NCBI GenBank assembly: GCA_016929305.1 | Contig: JAFGJC010000447.1 | Coordinates: 1-8,906, forward strand | Direction of reading: 5' to 3' | DNA: 8,906 nucleotides | Source of the DNA: a candidate division CSSED10-310 bacterium | GTDB taxonomy: Bacteria > CSSED10-310 > JAFGJC01 | Part shown: piece by piece, positions 1 to 6,235 of the stretch | How positions within the stretch are numbered: position 1 is the first letter of the stretch | How the letters are laid out: each line of letters begins with the position of its first letter | Notes under the pieces: model-generated | The model's input: only the letters and a program-made list of their open reading frames with translations | Databases searched by the model: none | Told to the model about the DNA's origin: nothing | Made by a program: the position numbers and the translations under genes

Positions 1-1
1 C

Positions 2-1528
2 GCCGCGACACCTGACTGGAAAGCCAAAGTTCTATTATGGAAGTCGGAGATCGAATTTGAACATGAAAATTATGAAAATGCATTGGATTCTGCTGACAAA
101 GCTCTGAAGATTGTCGAGGATATCACCCTAAAAAAGAAGCTTTTGTATATTCTTGCCAAAATTCAGAAAGCTCAAAATAAACTCCCGCAGGCAATAGAAA
201 ATCTCACATTGTTAGATACGATAAGTGACGATACCGAAACGGCTAGATATCAACTTGACTTGGCAAATTTATACATACTGAACGGTGAACCCCATAAAGC
301 GTTAAAAATTGTTAATCAGTTGAAAGACGACAAATTCGCTGATCAAGTACATCTATCGGAAATATATAGGGAGGAAGGACATGCATTAGTTGCTCAAAAT
401 AAAATAGTTAGAGCTATTGAAAGCTATATTAGGGTGTTTGACATTCCTGATCTTACATTGGACATGCATCAGGAGACACTTAATATTGTTCGAAAATTAA
501 AGCGCGAACTCGAATCAGCCGAAGGTCTGAAAAAGTACCGAATTGATCCCACTGATCGCAAATATTTATCTAATCTTCTGACACGTATTCCTGAAGAAGA
601 CGATTTTTTTACGAGATTGAAAAAAGGCTTATCAAAAACTAAAGCAGGTTTTATCGGAAGAATAGAAAAAATATTATCCGGATCGAAAACTATAAATGAA
701 GATGTTCTGGATGAACTCGAAGAAACATTGATTCTTTCAGATATTGGTGTGGAAACCACGCGACGTATTATTGATGATCTGCGGGAGAAGTATAAAAAAG
801 CGGAATTGAGTGATCCTGAAGAGGTTAAGAATCACATCAGGAGTGAAATCCAAATGCTTCTGAAAAACAGTTCCGCTGCCTTGGAAATTGGTTCTGAAAA
901 GCCTCGTGTTATTATGGTGGTGGGTGTCAATGGCGTAGGAAAAACAACTACCATAGCGAAAATTGCTAAAAGATTTAAAGATCTGGGTAAATCGGTTCTG
1001 CTCGCCGCAGGAGACACATTTCGTGCTGGAGCAATTCAGCAGCTTCAGGAATGGGGCAGACGAATAGATGTTGAAGTTATTGCCCAAAAAGAAGGCTCGG
1101 ATCCTTCTGCAGTTGCCTGGGACGCCGTGGCTGCAGCGAAAAACAGAGCTGCAGATATTGTGATCATCGATACCGCAGGGCGTTTGCATACCAAGTACAA
1201 TCTGATGGAGGAATTACGCAAAGTACATCGTGTTATTGGAAAAAATATTGCCGGTGCGCCCCATGAAGTCCTTCTTGTGCTGGATGCGACAACAGGTCAG
1301 AACGCGATTACTCAAGCAAAACTGTTTAAAGAAGCCGTTGATGTCACCGGTATCGTTCTAACAAAATTAGATGGGACCGCGAAAGGCGGTATCATTATCA
1401 GTATTATGGAAGCCCTGAAGATTCCTGTTAAACTGATTGGAATTGGTGAACGCATGGATGATCTCAGGGATTTCGATTCGGATCAGTTTACCGCTGCTCT
1501 TTTTGAGATCCAGACAAATGAAGACTGA
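2..1528 (+). CDS. ftsY: FtsY, SRP receptor GTPase, with an N-terminal TPR module (5' end outside window)
   Basis: This is the docking GTPase that receives the SRP-ribosome complex at the inner membrane. The frame is open from base 2, so the gene starts upstream; at least 508 codons are visible (numbered here from the codon at base 2). Residues about 5-165 read as roughly four tetratricopeptide-like helical hairpins, with units such as ENYENALDSADKAL, NKLPQAIENL, GEPHKALKIV and NKIVRAIESY. FtsY proper begins at about residue 202 with FFTRLKKGLSKTK, which resembles the amphipathic membrane-targeting helix. The N domain follows, then P-loop GVNGVGKT (308-315), DTAGR (390-394), TKLDGTAKGG (from 454) and the closing GERMDDLRDF segment. 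All GTPase motifs look intact. The usual acidic A domain is replaced by TPR-like sequence. No start codon with a good ribosome site sits at the junction; an ATG at 464 lacks one. The FtsY assignment is secure, and the TPR call is by pattern. Confidence 0.95.
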   Translation, partial: AATPDWKAKVLLWKSEIEFEHENYENALDSADKALKIVEDITLKKKLLYILAKIQKAQNKLPQAIENLTLLDTISDDTETARYQLDLANLYILNGEPHKALKIVNQLKDDKFADQVHLSEIYREEGHALVAQNKIVRAIESYIRVFDIPDLTLDMHQETLNIVRKLKRELESAEGLKKYRIDPTDRKYLSNLLTRIPEEDDFFTRLKKGLSKTKAGFIGRIEKILSGSKTINEDVLDELEETLILSDIGVETTRRIIDDLREKYKKAELSDPEEVKNHIRSEIQMLLKNSSAALEIGSEKPRVIMVVGVNGVGKTTTIAKIAKRFKDLGKSVLLAAGDTFRAGAIQQLQEWGRRIDVEVIAQKEGSDPSAVAWDAVAAAKNRAADIVIIDTAGRLHTKYNLMEELRKVHRVIGKNIAGAPHEVLLVLDATTGQNAITQAKLFKEAVDVTGIVLTKLDGTAKGGIIISIMEALKIPVKLIGIGERMDDLRDFDSDQFTAALFEIQTNED

Positions 1529-2627
1529 CACACACTGGATGCGGAAAGCTCTGGCTCTTGCCAGATCTGTTCAAGGCAAAACACACCCTAATCCAACTGT
1601 CGGCTGCGTAATTGTGAAAAACAACAGGTTGCTGGGTCAAGGCTATCATAAATTTGCTGGTGCTCCTCACGCTGAAATCGATGCACTAACATCTTGTGGG
1701 AATAATTCTGCATCAGGAGCAACCTGTTATATAACAATGGAACCCTGTAATCACTTCGGTCGTACACCGCCGTGTACCGATGCACTTATAAAATCCGGGA
1801 TCAAAAGAGTTGTTATAGCTTTAAGGGATCCAAATCCTGAAGTTACAGGGGGAGGCATTGAGAAACTTAAAGCGCATGGGATCGATGTATCAGTTGGCAT
1901 TGAAGAGGAAAAGGCTCGAAAATTAAATGAAGCTTGGATAAAATGGATTCAAACGGGTTTACCTTTTGTGATTATAAAAATCGCTGCAAGCCTTGACGGT
2001 AAAGTTGCAACCAAAACCGGAGATTCAAAATGGATTACAGGTGAAAAGTCTCGGCACTACGTACATCGCTTAAGGCAAAGGGTATCTTGTGTAATGATCG
2101 GTTCAGGAACAGTACTCTCTGACGACCCTTTACTGACCGTCCGAAAGCTGTATCCAAAAGGTCCAAATCCTCTAAGACTCATCGCAGATAGTCGCCTAAG
2201 ATCACCACTCCAGGCAAAAATTTTTCAAAATCAAACCGACGCAAAAACCATTATTGCAACTGCTCATAGCTCAGATACTGAAAAAAAAATAAAATTAACC
2301 ACTCAAGGTATAGAAATAATCGAACTTTCAAAGAGTAAAAACGGAATAGATCTTGAGGAACTTCTTCAACTGCTGGGGAAAAAACACATTGAATCCATTT
2401 TAGTTGAGGGAGGACCAACATTAGCCATGTCATTTATTCAAAGTGGTCTTGCAGACAAGGTGCTTTTTTTTATTGCGCCTCTACTGATCGGCGGAAAAAA
2501 CGCCAGATGTGCCTTGGAAGGAGAAGGCTTTGATCTGCTTGCTGAAGCCCCAGTCGTTAAGCGCTGTGATGTAAGACGGATTGGCAGGGATATTTTGGTT
2601 GAAGGATATATTAGGAGTTTTGAGTAA
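1518..2627 (+). CDS. ribD: RibD, bifunctional pyrimidine deaminase / reductase of riboflavin synthesis
   Basis: This cytosolic enzyme deaminates 2,5-diamino-6-ribosylamino-pyrimidinone 5'-phosphate and then reduces the ribosyl side chain with NADPH. The 369 residues fit the family length. The N-terminal cytidine-deaminase-like domain (about 1-145) has THPNPTVGCVIV at 22-33, the HAE zinc/catalytic motif (His51, Glu53) and PCNHFGRTPPC with Cys77 and Cys86 as zinc ligands. The reductase domain (about 147-369) opens with KIAASLDGKVA and contains VEGGPTLA near its end. The chosen start is the ATG at 1518, which overlaps the ftsY stop by 11 nt. The frame extends further upstream inside ftsY, but that stretch does not look like RibD. 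The ribosome site is weak (a GAG in TTTGAGATC), so translation may be coupled to ftsY. Homopolymers of nine A (2281-2289) and eight T (2464-2471) lie inside the gene without breaking it. Confidence 0.95.
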   Translation: MKTDTHWMRKALALARSVQGKTHPNPTVGCVIVKNNRLLGQGYHKFAGAPHAEIDALTSCGNNSASGATCYITMEPCNHFGRTPPCTDALIKSGIKRVVIALRDPNPEVTGGGIEKLKAHGIDVSVGIEEEKARKLNEAWIKWIQTGLPFVIIKIAASLDGKVATKTGDSKWITGEKSRHYVHRLRQRVSCVMIGSGTVLSDDPLLTVRKLYPKGPNPLRLIADSRLRSPLQAKIFQNQTDAKTIIATAHSSDTEKKIKLTTQGIEIIELSKSKNGIDLEELLQLLGKKHIESILVEGGPTLAMSFIQSGLADKVLFFIAPLLIGGKNARCALEGEGFDLLAEAPVVKRCDVRRIGRDILVEGYIRSFE

Positions 2628-2633
2628 CATGAA

Positions 2634-2637
2634 TAGG
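2634..2637 (+). promoter_or_regulatory. Ribosome binding site of ribE
   Basis: AGGG lies 10 nt upstream of the ribE ATG, in the 20-nt gap after the ribD stop. It supports the start at 2648, which gives the canonical MFTGII amino terminus. Confidence 0.5.
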
Positions 2638-2647
2638 GTGTAAATTT

Positions 2648-3232
2648 ATGTTCACAGGAATAATACAAGAAATCGGGATCATACGGTCAATCATTAAAAG
2701 AGATCCTTGGGAAATTTGGTGCGAAGCACCTGTTTCCATAAAAACGCTGAAAGAAGGCGATTCCGTAGCTATAGACGGTGTGTGTCTCTCGGTGATCAAA
2801 TGCGATAAGAACTGCTTTGTAGCAAATATTTCCAAAGAGACCTTAAGCCGATCAACACTGCTATTTGCCAAAATACGCGATAAAGTCAACATTGAGCAAG
2901 CCGTTCAATTGGGCGATCGCCTTCACGGGCATATTGTCCAAGGACATGTCGATGATAAAGGTAAGATTTTAAAAATTGCAGGTTCAAAAGAATGTGAAAT
3001 AGTCATCAAACCGGAACATGATCCAGGTTCACTTATTGTAGATAAAGGCTCCATCACTGTTAATGGTGTTAGTCTAACGGTTATCAAGGATAACAAACCC
3101 AGCATATTCAAAGTATCCATAATCCCTCAAACCCTTAAACAAACAACGTTCGCGAACGCTCGAGTTGGAGACTGGGTTAATCTGGAGTATGATATAATAG
3201 GAAAATATGTGGTTCAGCATTTGAAATTTTGA
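2648..3232 (+). CDS. ribE: RibE, riboflavin synthase alpha chain
   Basis: The enzyme dismutates two 6,7-dimethyl-8-ribityllumazine molecules to riboflavin and the pyrimidine that RibH reuses. At 194 residues it has the normal length and the internal duplication of two lumazine-binding barrels. The first barrel (1 to about 97) begins MFTGIIQEIG and has GDSVAIDGVCLSV and SKETLSRSTL. The second (about 98-194) has HGHIVQGHVDDKG, KGSITVNGVSLTV, IPQTLKQTTF and the closing VNLEYDIIGKYV. Active trimers form by C-terminal helix contacts in this family. It lies 20 nt after ribD and 28 nt before the chosen ribBA start, as expected for a rib operon. The gene is called ribE in Bacillus-style naming and ribC or ribE in Escherichia-style naming. 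Nothing is missing or truncated. Confidence 0.96.
   Translation: MFTGIIQEIGIIRSIIKRDPWEIWCEAPVSIKTLKEGDSVAIDGVCLSVIKCDKNCFVANISKETLSRSTLLFAKIRDKVNIEQAVQLGDRLHGHIVQGHVDDKGKILKIAGSKECEIVIKPEHDPGSLIVDKGSITVNGVSLTVIKDNKPSIFKVSIIPQTLKQTTFANARVGDWVNLEYDIIGKYVVQHLKF
3190..3198 (+). promoter_or_regulatory. Possible extended -10 promoter element inside the end of ribE
   Basis: The nine bases TGATATAAT match the extended -10 consensus TGnTATAAT exactly. They lie about 60 nt before the ribBA start. No convincing -35 box stands at the usual 16-18 nt distance, although extended -10 promoters can do without one. The bases also encode ribE residues (YDII), so this may be chance in AT-rich coding DNA. Confidence 0.2.
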
Positions 3233-3249
3233 TACATTGATTTCGTTTT

Positions 3250-3253
3250 GGAG
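3250..3253 (+). promoter_or_regulatory. Ribosome binding site that fixes the ribBA start
   Basis: GGAG is placed 7 nt before the ATG at 3261. This favours that ATG over the in-frame TTG at 3237, which would add eight residues unlike the family. Confidence 0.6.
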
Positions 3254-3260
3254 CGGTTGG

Positions 3261-4550
3261 ATGAAGAGTAAACATCAAGAAGCATCAAGTAATATTTCAC
3301 AAAACAAACATTATTTTGATTCCGTGGAGGAAGGTATCACCGATTTTCTGGAAGGCAAAATGATCATCGTTGTCGACGATGAAGATCGCGAGAATGAAGG
3401 CGATCTTACGATGGCTGCTGAAAAGATTACTCCAGAAGCTATCAATTTCATGGCGAAATATGGTCGGGGGTTGATTTGTTTACCTATGACTGAGGAACGA
3501 TTAGGTGAACTGGACTTGGACGATATGGTGCATCAGAACACAGCGCGATTTGGAACAGCATTCACCGTTTCTATTGATGCAAAAGATGGCATATCAACGG
3601 GTATTTCTGCGTATGATCGCGCGTATACTATTCGCGCAGCAATAAATTCCAAGACTAAACCTCAAGATTTATCACGGCCTGGTCATGTTTTCCCGCTTCG
3701 AGCCTGCCGAGGAGGTGTATTGAAACGAGCTGGTCAAACTGAAGCTGCAGTTGACCTTGCCAAAATCAGTGGTCTCATTCCTGCAGGAGTAATCTGTGAG
3801 ATAATGTCTGACGACGGATCCATGATGCGTGTGCCTGATTTGTACAAATTTAAAGAAACTCATAATCTAAAAATGATCACCGTTGCCAGCATAATTGAAT
3901 TCCGAATGCGAACAGAATGCTTAATTACCAAAGTCGCTCAAACACGTATTCCAACGGATCACGGAACTTTTGAAGCATCTTTATATCACGATCAAATTCA
4001 GAACTTGTTCCACCTCGCGCTTGTTATCGGCAAACCCGAACCGGAAATACCGATCCTCGTTCGTGTTCATTCCGAATGTTTAACTGGTGATGTGTTTCAT
4101 TCAAAGCGATGTGATTGTGGTCAGCAATTGGAAACCGCTTTGAGCTATATTGGGAAAGAAAAAAGCGGCATACTGCTGTATATGCGTCAGGAGGGCAGAG
4201 GTATCGGATTGGCAAACAAAATGAAAGCATATAGTTTGCAAGATGAAGGTTTGGATACTGTAGAAGCAAATTTATGTCTTGGATTTGATGATGATGAACG
4301 TGATTACGGCATTGGCGCTCAAATTTTAAGAGATCTGGGAGTAACACATCTTCGATTAATGACCAATAATCCTCGTAAGTTTGTGGCCTTAAAAGGCTAT
4401 GGTCTACATATAACGGAACGCGTACCCATCGAAATAACACCTAATAGCGAAAACCGATTTTATTTAGATACGAAACGTAGGAAAATGGGTCATATCCTGA
4501 ATTGTGTGAATGAAAATATTTTGGAGCAAAACTCAGTGAAAAAGGAGTAG
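3261..4550 (+). CDS. ribBA: RibBA, fused DHBP synthase / GTP cyclohydrolase II, with an altered DHBP metal site
   Basis: The protein supplies both riboflavin precursors: the RibB half makes 3,4-dihydroxy-2-butanone 4-phosphate from ribulose 5-phosphate, and the RibA half opens GTP to a pyrimidine. It has 429 residues, normal for the fusion. The RibB half (about 20-215) has DDEDRENEGD at 39-48, GRGLICLPM, STGISAYDRA, RPGHVFPLRA and GVICEIMSDDG. The motif usually written GHTEA reads GQTEA, with Gln159 (codon CAA at 3735) at the position of the histidine metal ligand (His153 in E. coli RibB as I recall it). The RibA half (about 216-405) has the zinc set Cys273, Cys284 and Cys286, then MRQEGRGIGL, DDERDYGIGA and TNNPRK, and looks fully active. 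DHBP synthase activity is therefore doubtful, while GTP cyclohydrolase activity is expected. The stop overlaps the ribH ribosome site. Confidence 0.95.
   Translation: MKSKHQEASSNISQNKHYFDSVEEGITDFLEGKMIIVVDDEDRENEGDLTMAAEKITPEAINFMAKYGRGLICLPMTEERLGELDLDDMVHQNTARFGTAFTVSIDAKDGISTGISAYDRAYTIRAAINSKTKPQDLSRPGHVFPLRACRGGVLKRAGQTEAAVDLAKISGLIPAGVICEIMSDDGSMMRVPDLYKFKETHNLKMITVASIIEFRMRTECLITKVAQTRIPTDHGTFEASLYHDQIQNLFHLALVIGKPEPEIPILVRVHSECLTGDVFHSKRCDCGQQLETALSYIGKEKSGILLYMRQEGRGIGLANKMKAYSLQDEGLDTVEANLCLGFDDDERDYGIGAQILRDLGVTHLRLMTNNPRKFVALKGYGLHITERVPIEITPNSENRFYLDTKRRKMGHILNCVNENILEQNSVKKE
4542..4547 (+). promoter_or_regulatory. Strong ribosome binding site of ribH
   Basis: AAGGAG directly abuts the ribBA TAG stop (4548-4550) and lies 8 nt before the ribH ATG. 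It is the best Shine-Dalgarno match among the gene starts here, consistent with the high demand for the many-subunit lumazine synthase and with handover of ribosomes finishing ribBA. Confidence 0.65.
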
Positions 4551-4555
4551 TTAAT

Positions 4556-5023
4556 ATGAAGATCATTGAAGGACATCTACATGCGAAAGATTTCAAGTTT
4601 GCGATAGTTGTTAGCAGATTCAATGATTTAATTACAACAAAACTTTTAGATGGAGCTTTAGATGCTTTGCTAAGACATGGAGCAATTCAGGAAAACATAT
4701 CTGTTTTTCGTGTTCCTGGAGCTTATGAATTGCCTTTGGTGGCGAAAAAGCTATGCACAAAATCCACTTTTGATGCCGTAATATGTTTGGGAGCTGTCAT
4801 TCGCGGCGACACACCTCATTTTGATTATATCGCATCTGAAACAGCAAAAGGTATTGCCAGTGTAAGCTTGGAACATGGCATACCCGTGAGTTTTGGTGTC
4901 ATTACCGCAGACACTTTGGAACAGGCTTTGGAACGCGCCGGTTCAAAATCAGGTAACAAAGGTTGGGATGCAGCAGTGAGTGCCATTGAGTTAGCTGATC
5001 TTTATCAAAAATTAGTAAGGTAG
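4556..5023 (+). CDS. ribH: RibH, 6,7-dimethyl-8-ribityllumazine synthase (riboflavin synthase beta chain)
   Basis: The enzyme condenses the RibD-derived ribitylamino-pyrimidine (after its dephosphorylation) with dihydroxybutanone phosphate to give the lumazine that RibE uses. The 155 residues are the normal length. Family landmarks are present in order: VVSRFND near residue 20, VPGAYELPL at about 54-62, LGAVIRGDTPHFDY with the active-site histidine, and ERAGSKSGNKG near the C terminus with the phosphate-binding arginine and lysine. Members assemble as pentamers or 60-subunit capsids; which form applies cannot be read here. It starts 5 nt after the ribBA stop and ends 6 nt before nusB. One small variation is ITADTLEQA where LTTDT is more usual, with no expected effect. 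Confidence 0.97.
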   Translation: MKIIEGHLHAKDFKFAIVVSRFNDLITTKLLDGALDALLRHGAIQENISVFRVPGAYELPLVAKKLCTKSTFDAVICLGAVIRGDTPHFDYIASETAKGIASVSLEHGIPVSFGVITADTLEQALERAGSKSGNKGWDAAVSAIELADLYQKLVR

Positions 5024-5029
5024 GTTTCA

Positions 5030-5497
5030 ATGGGTAAACGCCGAAATGGGCGTGAAATCGCATTGCAAATTTTGTATAAGTTAGATATTGACAAAGATCT
5101 AACAAATAAGGAATCTGTGGAAGCGTTCGAAACAACTGTTGTGGAGCTTCTCGATTATTTGAAAGCCTCAAATGGCGAAAGGGATTTAGCTTATATGCTA
5201 ACCTTGGGTGTGTTTCAAAATTTTGAAAAAATTGACCAGGATATTGATGCGGCCGTCGAAAATTGGTCAATGGATAGACTCTCGCTAATTGACAGAAATA
5301 TCTTAAGACTCGCTGTTTATGAATTAAACTACGTAAAAGATGTACCGTATAAAACTGTTATCAATGAAGCCATTGAAATTGCAAAAAAGTTCAGTTCCAG
5401 TCAATCAAGCAAATTTGTAAACGGTGTTCTTGATTGCATCTATCGGTTTAAAAAGCCTGCAGATATTAGTAAAGAAGGATCTTTATATCTAGAATGA
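5030..5497 (+). CDS. nusB: NusB, transcription antitermination factor
   Basis: NusB pairs with NusE (ribosomal protein S10) on boxA RNA and supports processive transcription of ribosomal RNA operons. The product is 155 residues, typical in length, and all helical in this family. Recognisable parts are the basic N terminus KRRNGREIALQILYKLD, the WSMDRLSLIDRNILRLAVYE stretch at about 83-102 and the C-terminal INEAIEIAKKF and FVNGVLD motifs. The position directly after ribH is a widely conserved bacterial arrangement and supports the call. The ATG at 5030 follows the ribH stop by 6 nt, with a modest purine-rich site (AAGGTAGG) spanning the ribH stop. The end overlaps the next gene by 4 nt (ATGA), suggesting translational coupling. 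Confidence 0.95.
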   Translation: MGKRRNGREIALQILYKLDIDKDLTNKESVEAFETTVVELLDYLKASNGERDLAYMLTLGVFQNFEKIDQDIDAAVENWSMDRLSLIDRNILRLAVYELNYVKDVPYKTVINEAIEIAKKFSSSQSSKFVNGVLDCIYRFKKPADISKEGSLYLE

Positions 5498-6225
5498 AGT
5501 ACTTTATTTTTTCTGATATTCACGGGAATTTGGAAGCTCTACAAGCCGTTCTGGAAGCGTATTCAAAAGAATGCCCTGATTGTAAACCCATTTGTCTTGG
5601 AGATATTGTTGGATATGGTCCGAATCCCAAAGAGTGTATTCATGAAATCAGATCAAGAAAAATATTGTCTCTGGCTGGAAATCACGATCATGCCGCGATT
5701 GGGAAAATAGATATCTCTTATTTCAATCCGTATGCAAAAGACGCCGTGTTGTGGACAAAGAGTGTTTTATCTGATGATGAAATGAAATTTCTTGATTCGC
5801 TTCCAATCAGAACGGTTATTGAAAATATGAATCTTGTGCACGCCACTCCATGTGAACCGCAACAATGGAACTATCTTTTCACACTTTATGATGCACAGCA
5901 CAATTTCAGCTGTTTTGACACGCAAGTCTGTTTTATCGGTCATTCCCATCAACCAATATTTATCATTCAAAAAGAAACTAGCGACTGCTGGGTACATCCC
6001 CATCCGATTCTATGTTTCAGAGAAGGTTGGAGATACATTATTAACGTCGGCAGTATAGGACAGCCTAGAGATGGGAATCCTGCAGCTGCTTATGCAATCT
6101 ATGATAATGAAACACATATTGTTGAGTTGAAGCGTATTGAATATGACATCAGCCTAACGCAGGAAAAAATGCGGAAAAACAATCTGCCACAATATCTTAT
6201 TGACCGATTAGAAATGGGCAGATAG
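5494..6225 (+). CDS. Calcineurin-like metallophosphoesterase, YfcE/MJ0936-like family
   Basis: This is a cytosolic two-metal phosphoesterase of 243 residues. The metal-binding motifs stand in the usual order: SDIHGN with Asp8 and His10, GDIVGYGPNP with Asp37, GNHDHA with Asn63 and His64, the isolated His116 in VHATP, and GHSHQP with His150 and His152. The later INVGSIGQPRDGNP stretch is typical of the subgroup annotated as phosphodiesterase or metallophosphoesterase family protein. No signal peptide or membrane segment is visible. Its start overlaps the nusB stop as ATGA, so it is co-translated with nusB. The substrate is unknown. Its place behind the rib genes makes it a conceivable candidate for the pyrimidine phosphate removal step, but the enzymes I know for that step are HAD-family proteins, so this is only a positional guess. 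Confidence 0.9.
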   Translation: MKYFIFSDIHGNLEALQAVLEAYSKECPDCKPICLGDIVGYGPNPKECIHEIRSRKILSLAGNHDHAAIGKIDISYFNPYAKDAVLWTKSVLSDDEMKFLDSLPIRTVIENMNLVHATPCEPQQWNYLFTLYDAQHNFSCFDTQVCFIGHSHQPIFIIQKETSDCWVHPHPILCFREGWRYIINVGSIGQPRDGNPAAAYAIYDNETHIVELKRIEYDISLTQEKMRKNNLPQYLIDRLEMGR

Positions 6226-6235
6226 CATTTTCTTT

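Noticed and set aside
737..1189. 150-codon open frame on the minus strand
   Set aside because: It lies wholly opposite the FtsY GTPase motifs and its translation resembles no family; it is a shadow of ftsY.
1437..1517. Upstream extension of the ribD frame inside ftsY
   Set aside because: The 27 extra residues do not match RibD amino termini, and the ATG at 1518 gives the expected short lead before the deaminase domain.
2281..2289. A9 tract in ribD as a possible phase-variation or slippage site
   Set aside because: The frame is intact on both sides, the surrounding sequence is AT-rich lysine coding, and a core biosynthetic gene is an unlikely phase-variable locus.
2629..2643. Four-codon mini reading frame (ATG AAT AGG GTG TAA) between ribD and ribE
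   Set aside because: It could look like a leader peptide, but it is very short, contains the ribE ribosome site and has no attenuator-like hairpin next to it.
2913..2920. GCGATCGC palindrome, like the cyanobacterial HIP1 repeat
   Set aside because: I noticed only this one copy, and it lies within ribE coding sequence; the proteins do not suggest a cyanobacterium, so it is likely chance.
4024..4440. 138-codon open frame on the minus strand
   Set aside because: It is antisense to the conserved GTP cyclohydrolase II domain, with no recognisable protein pattern or ribosome site.
5834..6058. 74-codon frame on the plus strand inside the phosphoesterase gene
   Set aside because: It overlaps the GHSHQP and VGSIGQPRDG coding region in another frame and shows no family resemblance.
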